NCBI RefSeq assembly: GCF_018130465.1
Contig: NZ_JAFCKJ010000023.1
Coordinates: 1 to 61,885, forward strand
Length of the DNA: 61,885 nucleotides
Direction: 5' to 3'
Source of the DNA: Bradyrhizobium canariense
GTDB taxonomy: Bacteria; Pseudomonadota; Alphaproteobacteria; Rhizobiales; Xanthobacteraceae
This document shows positions 55,529 through 61,885 of the stretch, piece after piece. The first letter of the stretch is position 1, and every line of letters starts with the position of its first letter. A program made the position numbers and the translations under genes. The notes below the pieces were generated by a model that searched no databases, had not been told where the DNA came from, and was given only the letters and a program-made list of their open reading frames with translations.

Positions 55529-55547
55529 TTAAGGCGCCGTTAACCAT
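55529..55547 (+). promoter_or_regulatory. CtrA-type site (TTAA-N7-TTAA ending in TTAACCAT)
   Basis: TTAAGGCGCCGTTAACCAT holds an exact TTAA-N7-TTAA box, and its right half is the exact TTAACCAT octamer form of the motif. It is in the 71-base gap between flgL and the four-gene operon, 46 bases before the first ATG. This suggests the operon has its own cell-cycle-linked promoter; binding is inferred from sequence only. Confidence 0.6.
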
Positions 55548-55592
55548 GCCTCTTTACCTCTTGGTGAGGATTGGAGCGGGGCGGAGCTGCCG

Positions 55593-56375
55593 ATGTCGGA
55601 CAAGATGAAGCTGGTGGTGGCCACGCCATGTTTTGGCGGGCAGGTGACGAGCATCTATGCGAGCTCGATCTTCGCGCTCCAGCGCGCCGTACACGGCATG
55701 GCCAATCTCGAGCTCAAGGTGCTGCTGCGCGACGGCGATGCGCTGATCACGCGCGCGCGGGCCAATCTGGCCGCGCTGTTCCTGGACGATCCCCAGGCGA
55801 CGCATTTCCTGTTCATCGATGCCGACATCGGCTTCAAGCCGGAGCAGGTGTTCCGGCTGATCGAGTGCGGCGCGGATGTCGTCGCCGGCTGCTATCCGAT
55901 CAAGCGGGTCAACTGGGACAAGGCGAAGCGCGCGATCGAAGCCGGCCGCACCGACGTGCCGGCCGCATCGCTCGACTACGTGCTCGAGATCGAGGACCCC
56001 GACCGCATCGTGGTGGTGAACGGCTTCACCCGCGTGCGCTACGCCGGCACCGGCTTCCTGATGATCCGGCGCCCCGTGCTGGAGGCGATGTGCCGCCATC
56101 CGGACTACGCCAGCCTGCAATTCTTCCGCGAGCATTCGCACGATACGCTGGCGGCGAGCCAGAACCGGTTTGCCTTGTTCGAATGCATGATCGATCCGGC
56201 GACCGGAACCTACCTGTCCGAAGACTTCGCCTTCTGCAAGCGCTGGACCGACATCGGCGGCGAGATCTGGGCCGACATCGAGAGCTCGCTCGATCACGTT
56301 GGCCCGTCGGTGTTCCACGGCGATATCACCTCGCAATTCGCACCGGCGCCCGCGGCGGCGGCCGATGCGGCGTGA
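55593..56375 (+). CDS. GT-A-like glycosyltransferase (first gene of four-gene operon)
   Basis: A 260-residue protein with a nucleotide-sugar transferase fold. Motifs are KLVVATPCFGGQVTSIYASS at the N terminus, DALITRARANLAALFL, the metal-binding DxD-type FLFIDADIGF, GADVVAGCYPIKR, and the acceptor-side YLSEDFAFCKRW. This pattern is seen in unnamed family-2-like and Anp1-like transferases. There is no membrane segment. It follows the hook operon by 71 bases and precedes the PLP enzyme gene by 10 bases. Its acceptor is unknown; flagellar protein is an attractive but untested candidate. Confidence 0.78.
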   Translation: MSDKMKLVVATPCFGGQVTSIYASSIFALQRAVHGMANLELKVLLRDGDALITRARANLAALFLDDPQATHFLFIDADIGFKPEQVFRLIECGADVVAGCYPIKRVNWDKAKRAIEAGRTDVPAASLDYVLEIEDPDRIVVVNGFTRVRYAGTGFLMIRRPVLEAMCRHPDYASLQFFREHSHDTLAASQNRFALFECMIDPATGTYLSEDFAFCKRWTDIGGEIWADIESSLDHVGPSVFHGDITSQFAPAPAAAADAA

Positions 56376-56385
56376 GCCTTTCGGG

Positions 56386-58026
56386 ATGAGCGCCGGCGCA
56401 TCCCGTCTGTCAGCCACCGAGCGCGCGCCCGACGGCGGCTCGCGCTACCGCCTGCGCGATCTCTTCACACCGCTGGATACGCTGCTCGCCTCCGGCGGCG
56501 ATCCGCGGCTGGCGCTCGATCCGAACGACCGCGTCAACGCCTATGGCTGCGCGGCCTCGCCGGAGCCGGAACTGTGGAATTTCGCCTCCTCGACCGCGTC
56601 GACGATCTCGCGGGCGGGCTACGACCGCGCCGCGCTGGCGCGCGAAGAGCTGATGCACAAATGCCTGTTCGACGAGGTCGAAATCGCCTTCGATGCCCGC
56701 TGCGAGGACATGCGCGAGGAGCTGCGCGGCCACCTTGCGCTCTCGTCGCGCATCGACGTCGTGTTCTCGCCATCCGGCACGGACTCCCAGCTTCACGCCC
56801 TGTTCGTGGCGCGCGCGGTGCTCGGTGCGGCGCCGGTGACGATCGTGGTCGGCGCCGACCAGACCGGAAGCGGGACGCCGCATACCGCACGCGGCCACCA
56901 TTTCAGCACGATGACGGCAGGCGGCATTGCCGTGCGCAAGGACGGCGCGGTGACGGGGCTTGCCGGCGATAGCATTGCGGTGCCGCTGATCGACATGGCG
57001 GCTGGCTTGGCGGCCGGCATTGCGATGCGCCCGGATGCCGATGCCGCGGTGCTGCGCGCGGTCGAGACCAGCCTCGCGCAAGGCCGGCGCGTTTTGTTGC
57101 AGATCATGGATTCGTCAAAACTCGGTTGGCGTGCCCCGAGCGAGGCCTGTCTCGATGAGATCGCGCGGCGCTGGCCGCGCAAGGTTCAGGTCGTCGTCGA
57201 TGCCTGTCAGGCGCGGCTCGGCCGCCGGCGGCTGCGCCGCTATCTCGACCGCGGTTACATGGTGCTGATCACCGGCTCGAAATTCTTCGGCGGACCCGCT
57301 TTCAGCGGTGCGCTGCTGCTGCCGAAAGGCCTGTCGCGGTCGATCGACCGGATTGGCGGGATCGCGCCTGGTATCTTCGACTATGCCGGCCGCTGCGACT
57401 GGCCGGTGGCGTGGACGGCGCTGCGCTCGCGTTTCGAGCGCCGGCCGAATTTCGGCCAATGGCTGCGCTGGGAGGCGGCGCTGGCCGAGATCGGCGGCTA
57501 CTACGCCGTGCCCGGGGCTTTCCGCGCCAAGATGCTGGCCGAGCTTGCAGCCGGCATCGACAGCATGATCGCGTTGTCGCCGTCGCTTCGCCCGGTTCCA
57601 ACCGCGAACGAGAAGACCGGTACGGACGACGAGGAATTTGCGCAAGCCACGATCTTTCCGTTCACGCTGCTGCGCGGCGGCAAGCCGATCTCGATCGCCG
57701 AGACCGGCGCCGTGCATCGGGCGCTGGCGCGCGACATGGCCGAGGAGATCAGCGGCAGCGCGGCGGACCGGCAAGTGGCTGCCCAGCGCTGTCTCGTCGG
57801 CCAGCCGGTCCGACTGGAGCGGCAGGACGATGCGCCGCAGACCGTGTTGCGCCTCTGCGTCGGCGCGCGATTGGTGACCGAGGCCTGGTCGCCGGATACA
57901 GTGCAGGCGCAGCGCAATGTGCAGCACGTTCTCGATCGCATCGCCCATGTTCTGGTGAAGATCGAGCTGCTGCTTGATCGTGGCACAGTCGCGGCCGTGC
58001 CGGTAAAGTCCGCGTTCGAGGTGTGA
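56386..58026 (+). CDS. Fold-type-I PLP-dependent enzyme of unknown specificity
   Basis: A 546-residue protein from the ATG at 56386, preceded by CGGG only. Residues about 125-340 form the PLP-binding large domain: VVFSPSGTDSQLHALFVARA (cofactor phosphate loop), QVVVDACQARLG (ring-binding Asp) and MVLITGSKFFGGPAFSGALL (Schiff-base Lys). The order fits class V aminotransferase/desulfurase-like enzymes. It is longer than usual and has an unusual N-terminal 110 residues. It is followed after one base by the ATP-grasp gene. The reaction is unknown; it may aminate, cleave or epimerise an amino compound made or used by its neighbours. Confidence 0.75.
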   Translation: MSAGASRLSATERAPDGGSRYRLRDLFTPLDTLLASGGDPRLALDPNDRVNAYGCAASPEPELWNFASSTASTISRAGYDRAALAREELMHKCLFDEVEIAFDARCEDMREELRGHLALSSRIDVVFSPSGTDSQLHALFVARAVLGAAPVTIVVGADQTGSGTPHTARGHHFSTMTAGGIAVRKDGAVTGLAGDSIAVPLIDMAAGLAAGIAMRPDADAAVLRAVETSLAQGRRVLLQIMDSSKLGWRAPSEACLDEIARRWPRKVQVVVDACQARLGRRRLRRYLDRGYMVLITGSKFFGGPAFSGALLLPKGLSRSIDRIGGIAPGIFDYAGRCDWPVAWTALRSRFERRPNFGQWLRWEAALAEIGGYYAVPGAFRAKMLAELAAGIDSMIALSPSLRPVPTANEKTGTDDEEFAQATIFPFTLLRGGKPISIAETGAVHRALARDMAEEISGSAADRQVAAQRCLVGQPVRLERQDDAPQTVLRLCVGARLVTEAWSPDTVQAQRNVQHVLDRIAHVLVKIELLLDRGTVAAVPVKSAFEV

Positions 58027-58027
58027 G

Positions 58028-59281
58028 ATGCAACATCCAGTTTCCGCGCCGAGCGGCGTGACCGCGCCGAACCATGCCGACCGCATCGGCTTTGCGCAGT
58101 TGACGCGCTGCGCCTTCGAGGGCGGCGACCTGCATCCGTTGCGCGAGCGGCTCCTGGCGCGGATCGAGGAGGGGACGGCGGAGGCGGGCGAAGGCCTCGA
58201 TCTCTCGCTAATTGCCCAGCTTCTCGGCGAGAAGGAGGCCGGGCTGGTGATCCAGACCGAGGTGCTCTCCTTCCACCAATTGTTTCGTACGCCTTGCGCG
58301 GCTGCAAAACCCCGCCTGCGGGTGCTCGCGCTCGCCGCCGATATCGACATGGGCGGCAACACGCCGATCGACTTCCTGCTGGAAGACTCCGACATCGAGC
58401 TCTTGACGCTTTACGTCGTCAAGGGCATCGGCCTGCCGGAGAAATTGCCCGAGCACGACGTCGCCATCGTGATTGCATCCGATTCCGAGGAATGCCGGGA
58501 GACGCTCGCGCTGATCGAGAAGGCCGCGCCGCGCTGGCCGCGGCCGCTGCTCAATCGCCCCGATCTCATCGGCAATCTCGATCGCGACAAGCTGTATCGG
58601 CTGCTGGCGGGCGTGCCCGGTCTCGACATTCCCGTGACAGCCCACACGACCCGCGCGCAATTGTCGGAACTTTCGCAAGGCACGATCGCCTGCGAGGAGA
58701 TCACTGGCGAACTGCGCTTTCCGATGATCGTGCGGCCGCGCGGCACGCATGCCGGCGTCGGGCTCGCCAAGCTTGACGATGCGGCGGCGCTCGCGGCCTA
58801 TCTTGCCGAGCGGCAAGAGCACGACTTCTTCGTCGCGCGCTTCGTCGACTATGCCAGTCCCGACGGGCTCTACCGCAAATATCGTCTCGCCATGGTCGAC
58901 GGCAAACCCTATGCCTGCCACATGGCGATCGCCGATCGCTGGGACATCTGGTATCTCAACGCCTTCATGGCGTTCAGCGAGGAGAAGCGGGCCGAGGAAG
59001 CCGCCTTCATGCTCGACTTCGACCATGCCTTCGCCGCGCGCCACAAAATCGCGCTCGACGAGATGAGCAGGCGCGTCGGCCTCGATTACTTCATTGTCGA
59101 TTGCGCCGAGAACCAGAACGGCGAGCTGCTGGTCTTCGAAGCGGACAACACCGCCGTCGTGCACAACATGGATCCGCCGGCCGTGTTTCCCTACAAGCCG
59201 CCGCAGATGCGCAAGATCTTCGCGGCATTCACGGCGATGTTGTCGCGGCATGCGAGAGCGGGCGAGGAGAGCGCAGCATGA
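58028..59281 (+). CDS. ATP-grasp ligase-like protein
   Basis: A 417-residue protein with an N-terminal Rossmann-like part (about 95-160: RLRVLALAADIDMGGNTPID, DIELLTLYVV) and a C-terminal ATP-grasp domain. The latter shows LRFPMIVRPRGTHAGVGLAK (ATP-binding loop), FFVARFVDYASPDGLYRKYR and DYFIVDCAENQNGELLVFEADN with the metal-binding acidic residues and Asn. RimK-like enzymes of this kind join a carboxylate to an amine through an acyl phosphate. The gene starts one base after the PLP gene and overlaps the decarboxylase gene by 4 bases (ATGA). Substrates are unknown. Confidence 0.8.
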   Translation: MQHPVSAPSGVTAPNHADRIGFAQLTRCAFEGGDLHPLRERLLARIEEGTAEAGEGLDLSLIAQLLGEKEAGLVIQTEVLSFHQLFRTPCAAAKPRLRVLALAADIDMGGNTPIDFLLEDSDIELLTLYVVKGIGLPEKLPEHDVAIVIASDSEECRETLALIEKAAPRWPRPLLNRPDLIGNLDRDKLYRLLAGVPGLDIPVTAHTTRAQLSELSQGTIACEEITGELRFPMIVRPRGTHAGVGLAKLDDAAALAAYLAERQEHDFFVARFVDYASPDGLYRKYRLAMVDGKPYACHMAIADRWDIWYLNAFMAFSEEKRAEEAAFMLDFDHAFAARHKIALDEMSRRVGLDYFIVDCAENQNGELLVFEADNTAVVHNMDPPAVFPYKPPQMRKIFAAFTAMLSRHARAGEESAA

Positions 59282-60774
59282 ACGAGATCATCCGCAACAC
59301 GCAAAGCTCCGTCGCGCAGACTTCGCTCGATCCGCAGGACTGGAGCGAGTTTCGTGCGCTCGCCCATCGCATGCTGGACGAGACGATCGACGGCATCGCC
59401 AACGTTCGCACGCGTCCGGTGTGGCAGCCGATTCCCGACGCCGTCCGCGCGGCATTCAAGGCCGACGTGCCGCGCGAGGCGAGCGATCTCGCTGACGTCT
59501 ATCGCGACTTCTCCGAACATATCGCGCCCTATGCGACCGGCAACGTCCATCCCGGTTTCATGGGCTGGGTGCATGGCGGCGGCACCGCGGTCGGCATGGT
59601 CGCGGAAATGCTCGCGGCAGGCCTCAACGCCAATCTCGGCGGCCGCGACCACATGCCGATCGAGGTCGAGCGCCAGATCGTCGACTGGATGCGTCGCCTG
59701 TTCGCCTTCCCGGAAAGCGCGAGCGGCATCTTCGTCACGGGCACGTCGATGGCCAATCTGATGGCGGTGCTGGTGGCGCGTACGAACGCGCTCGGCACGC
59801 TGGCGCGGCGGTACGGCATCGGAAATGACGGTGCACTTCTCACCGCCTATACGTCGCAGGCCGCGCATGGTTGCGTCTCGAGGGCGATGGACATCGCCGG
59901 GCTCGGCTCCGATGCGCTGCGCAAGATCGGCGTCGATGCCGATCATCGCATCGACGTTGCCGCGCTGCGTGCGCAGATTGCGATCGATCGCGAGGTCGGC
60001 TTCAAGCCGTTCCTGGTCGTCGCATCCGCCGGTACGGTCGATATCGGTGCGATCGACAATCTCAAGGCGATCGCGGAGCTGTGCCGCGAGGAGGGAATCT
60101 GGTTTCACGTCGACGGCGCCTTCGGTGCGCTGGCGATCCTGTCGCCCGAGCTCGCGCCGCTGCTCGGCGGCATCGAGCTTGCGGATTCCATTGCGCTCGA
60201 CTTCCACAAATGGGGACAGGTGCCTTATGACGCCGGCTTCCTGCTGGTGCGCGACGGCGAGCAGCATCGGCAGGCCTTTGCGCAGCCCGCGGCGTATCTG
60301 CGCCGCGAGGCGAGGGGGCTTGCGGCGGGCGCGGTCTGGCCCTGCGATCTCGGTCCAGACCTGTCGCGCGGCTTCCGTGCGCTGAAGACGTGGTTCACGC
60401 TGAAGACGTTCGGCACTGATCGGCTCGGTGCGGTGATCGCGCGAAGCTGTGCGCTGGCAAAATATCTGGAGACGCGCGTTCTTGCCGAGCCGCGGCTGGA
60501 ATTGCTGGCACCGGTCAATCTCAATATCGTCTGCTTCCGTTACCGCGCCGCCGATGAGGTCAATCGCGAGATCGTCGCAGACATCCAGGAGTCCGGCGTC
60601 GCGGCGCCGTCGAGCACGACGCTGGACGGCAAGTTTGCGATCCGCGCCGCGATCGTCAATCACCGCACCGACGAGACTGACGTCGATGCGCTGATCGCGG
60701 CCGTGCTGGAATTCGGCGGACGACGGAGCGGGGGAGTGATCGAGGTTGAGGCGCCGCCGCTCGCGGCGCAGTAG
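59278..60774 (+). CDS. Group II PLP-dependent amino-acid decarboxylase
   Basis: A 498-residue enzyme of the aromatic/glutamate/aspartate decarboxylase family. Visible are HPGFMGWVHGGGTAVGMVAE, GIFVTGTSMANLMAVLVART, the cofactor-stacking His in QAAHGCVSRAM, FHVDGAFGA with the ring-binding Asp, and the Schiff-base Lys in LDFHKWGQVPYDAGFL. Decarboxylation of an amino acid to an amine is expected, but some relatives are aldehyde synthases. The start at 59278 overlaps the ATP-grasp stop. It is the last gene of the operon and is followed by a strong terminator. Confidence 0.87.
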   Translation: MNEIIRNTQSSVAQTSLDPQDWSEFRALAHRMLDETIDGIANVRTRPVWQPIPDAVRAAFKADVPREASDLADVYRDFSEHIAPYATGNVHPGFMGWVHGGGTAVGMVAEMLAAGLNANLGGRDHMPIEVERQIVDWMRRLFAFPESASGIFVTGTSMANLMAVLVARTNALGTLARRYGIGNDGALLTAYTSQAAHGCVSRAMDIAGLGSDALRKIGVDADHRIDVAALRAQIAIDREVGFKPFLVVASAGTVDIGAIDNLKAIAELCREEGIWFHVDGAFGALAILSPELAPLLGGIELADSIALDFHKWGQVPYDAGFLLVRDGEQHRQAFAQPAAYLRREARGLAAGAVWPCDLGPDLSRGFRALKTWFTLKTFGTDRLGAVIARSCALAKYLETRVLAEPRLELLAPVNLNIVCFRYRAADEVNREIVADIQESGVAAPSSTTLDGKFAIRAAIVNHRTDETDVDALIAAVLEFGGRRSGGVIEVEAPPLAAQ

Positions 60775-60791
60775 TATTGACGCAGGCCCGA

Positions 60792-60832
60792 AACGACAAC
60801 GGCCCCGGAGGCGATCCGGGGCCGTTGTCGTT
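60792..60832. terminator. Strong terminator between the decarboxylase and flbT genes
   Basis: An 18-bp perfect stem (arms CGACAACGGCCCCGGA and complement, plus AA/TT) with a 5-base loop GGCGA. It lies 17 bases past the decarboxylase stop and serves both convergent genes. Confidence 0.88.
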
Positions 60833-60876
60833 CGCGCGGCCTCATCGTTCGCGCGGCGTCATATCGTTCGCGCGGC
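60828..60876. repeat. Three short direct repeats TCGTTCGCGCGGC
   Basis: TCGTTCGCGCGGC occurs at 60828, 60845 and 60864, with periods of 17 and 19 bases. The first overlaps the terminator stem. The array lies just past the flbT stop, on its downstream side. Confidence 0.75.
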
Positions 60877-60898
60877 GTGGCCCCGCGAACGCGTGGGA

Positions 60899-61339
60899 TC
60901 AGGCGGCGGTGCTGACGTCGTCCTTGTCCGCTTCGGCCTTGGGATGCGTGGCCTCGAACTGGCCGCGCAGCTTCTCTTCATAGGCGATCAGCTTGCGGGC
61001 GTCCTTGAGCGCCCGGTAGAGGTCGCCGTTGAGGATGTTGTTGTTGATGCCTTCGATGATCGGCCAGGAGCTCGGCACGGCGGTGACGATGTCACGCACC
61101 AGGTTGAAGTAGGTGCCGTGCTGGGTCTGCGGATCCGGCGAGATGTACATGAGCTGGACCGCCAGATAGACGAGCTTGGCGGGCGTATCGGCGGTTTCCG
61201 GCGTGAGGATGTCACGCTCGCGCAGGATCGGCACGTTGTCGCCGTCGATCAGAAGGCGGGCGCGCTGGTCGGTGTTGGTTATCACGCAGTTGCCGACGAT
61301 GATGCGTTCGTGCGGTCTGAGCTCGACCTTGAGGGCCAT
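60899..61339 (-). CDS. flbT: Flagellar biosynthesis repressor FlbT
   Basis: A 146-residue FlbT, the post-transcriptional regulator of flagellin synthesis in alphaproteobacteria. The family pattern is clear: MALKVELRPHERIIVGNCVI, LLIDGDNVPILRERDILTPE and LVYLAVQLMYISPDP. In Caulobacter FlbT binds the leader of flagellin mRNA and promotes its decay until the hook is complete. It is divergent from the flagellin gene at 61662 and convergent with the four-gene operon. The usual partner FlaF is not in the window. Confidence 0.95.
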   Translation of the reverse strand: MALKVELRPHERIIVGNCVITNTDQRARLLIDGDNVPILRERDILTPETADTPAKLVYLAVQLMYISPDPQTQHGTYFNLVRDIVTAVPSSWPIIEGINNNILNGDLYRALKDARKLIAYEEKLRGQFEATHPKAEADKDDVSTAA

Positions 61340-61661
61340 GCCTGTTCTCCATCAACGCTTTCGTAACCGAGCGTGTGTTGCGGCGGATCAGGTCGCAATA
61401 CTCCATCAAGATTAGTTAACGAGTTGTGAATCCCGGCCATTGCCGCGGAAAAGATCAATCATATCAACGGTGACATCACCTGGCGCCGCAGCGTAGGGGG
61501 GCTGCAGATCGGGCGAATCGCGCGCCGACTCAGCAAAAGCGCCGATTTCATTTCATGTTTCGTTAGAGGACTCCGTCCCACGGTCCGCCGGTCGCTGGGT
61601 CAATCTTCGATCCAAGCAGACGCATAACAGTAAGCGTCGTTTACCAGAAAGGTAACACCCA
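61340..61661. other. 322-base divergent region of flbT and flagellin, with leader hairpin
   Basis: No gene is seen. Near the flagellin start, GTTTACC-AGAAA-GGTAAC (61639-61656) forms a hairpin with one bulged T that contains the AAAGG ribosome-binding site (61648-61652), nine bases before the ATG. Such a structure could control translation, fitting the known role of FlbT on flagellin leaders. A weak sigma54-like GG-N10-GC at 61582-61595 has poor flanking matches. Confidence 0.45.
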
Positions 61662-61885
61662 ATGTCCGGCATCGTTCTCTCCTCCTCGGTTCGTCAGAAC
61701 CTGCTCTCCCTCCAGTCCACCGCTGACCTCCTCGCCACCACGCAGAACCGTCTGTCGACCGGCAAGAGCGTCAACTCGGCTCTGGACAGCCCCACCAACT
61801 TCTTCACCGCACAGTCGCTCGACAACCGCGCCAGCGACATCAACAATCTGCTCGACGGCATCGCCAACGGCGTGCAGGTGCTGCA
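61662..61885 (+). CDS. fliC: Flagellin, N-terminal part (cut by window end)
   Basis: The first 74 residues of a flagellin. They form the conserved N-terminal assembly domain: SSSVRQNLLSLQSTADLLAT, TQNRLSTGKSVNSALDSPTN and FFTAQSLDNRASDINNLLDG, with LDGIANGVQVLQ at the break. Codon choice is strongly biased to C-ending codons, as expected for a highly expressed gene. The ATG at 61662 has AAAGG nine bases upstream inside a hairpin. Total length and glycosylation sites cannot be seen. The nearby sigma54-controlled hook operon suggests a Caulobacter-type (subpolar) flagellum. Confidence 0.95.
   Translation, partial: MSGIVLSSSVRQNLLSLQSTADLLATTQNRLSTGKSVNSALDSPTNFFTAQSLDNRASDINNLLDGIANGVQVL

Noticed and set aside
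61582-61595. GG-N10-GC sigma54-like spacing upstream of flagellin
   Set aside because: Only the GG and GC dinucleotides fit; the flanking TGGCA and TTGC parts do not, so chance is likely in GC-rich DNA.

Overview
The window is high-GC DNA of an alphaproteobacterium in the Rhizobiales, most likely Bradyrhizobium or a close relative. The signs are the FlbT, FlgE, FlgK, FlgL and flagellin types, a giant growth-pole-ring-like protein, a DUF1127 protein, CtrA-type TTAA-N7-TTAA sites, a candidate EcfG general-stress promoter, and several families of palindromic intergenic repeats, including the AGCATGATC-flanked element familiar from Bradyrhizobium and Rhodopseudomonas. I see no tRNA, rRNA, CRISPR array, insertion sequence or prophage.

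Layout. 0-5 kb: an exported caspase-like protein with an Asn-rich tail, an RbsD/FucU mutarotase, a small monooxygenase and two unrecognised proteins. 5-10 kb: an MFS transporter convergent with a DgcA-type dipeptide epimerase, then an mlaE-mlaF-mlaD lipid-transport operon. 10.6-17 kb: a 1898-residue membrane-anchored coiled-coil protein (GPR/RgsE-like) divergent from an Hpt phosphotransfer protein, with CtrA-type sites between them. 17-24.8 kb: a 2Fe-2S ferredoxin, a thioesterase, a thioredoxin-reductase-type ferredoxin-NADP reductase, several secreted proteins and a TonB-dependent siderophore receptor. 25-34 kb: a complete D-glucarate/galactarate degradation cluster (GudP-like transporter, LysR regulator, kdgD, gudD, semialdehyde dehydrogenase, garD, and a further enolase-superfamily enzyme). 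34.5-49 kb: envelope and signalling genes (SGNH hydrolase, UPF0104 membrane protein, DUF892 stress protein, MHYT-GGDEF-EAL protein, MocR regulator, DUF1127, universal stress protein, SixA-like phosphatase, FAD oxidoreductase, exported MsrB), with a 1.1 kb geneless stretch rich in repeats. 49.4-61.9 kb: a flagellar block, with a sigma54-type promoter ahead of flgE-flgK-flgL, a compact four-gene operon of unknown function, then flbT on the opposite strand and the start of a flagellin gene cut by the window end.

The most novel element is the four-gene operon at 55593-60774. It encodes a GT-A-like glycosyltransferase, a fold-type-I PLP enzyme, an ATP-grasp ligase and a PLP-dependent decarboxylase. 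It sits between flagellar genes and follows a CtrA-type box. Together the four enzymes look like a small pathway that makes and transfers an amino-acid-derived group, perhaps a flagellar or cell-surface modification. The second main item is the candidate CtrA control of the giant polar-growth protein and the adjacent Hpt protein. These functional links are inferred from sequence and context only.
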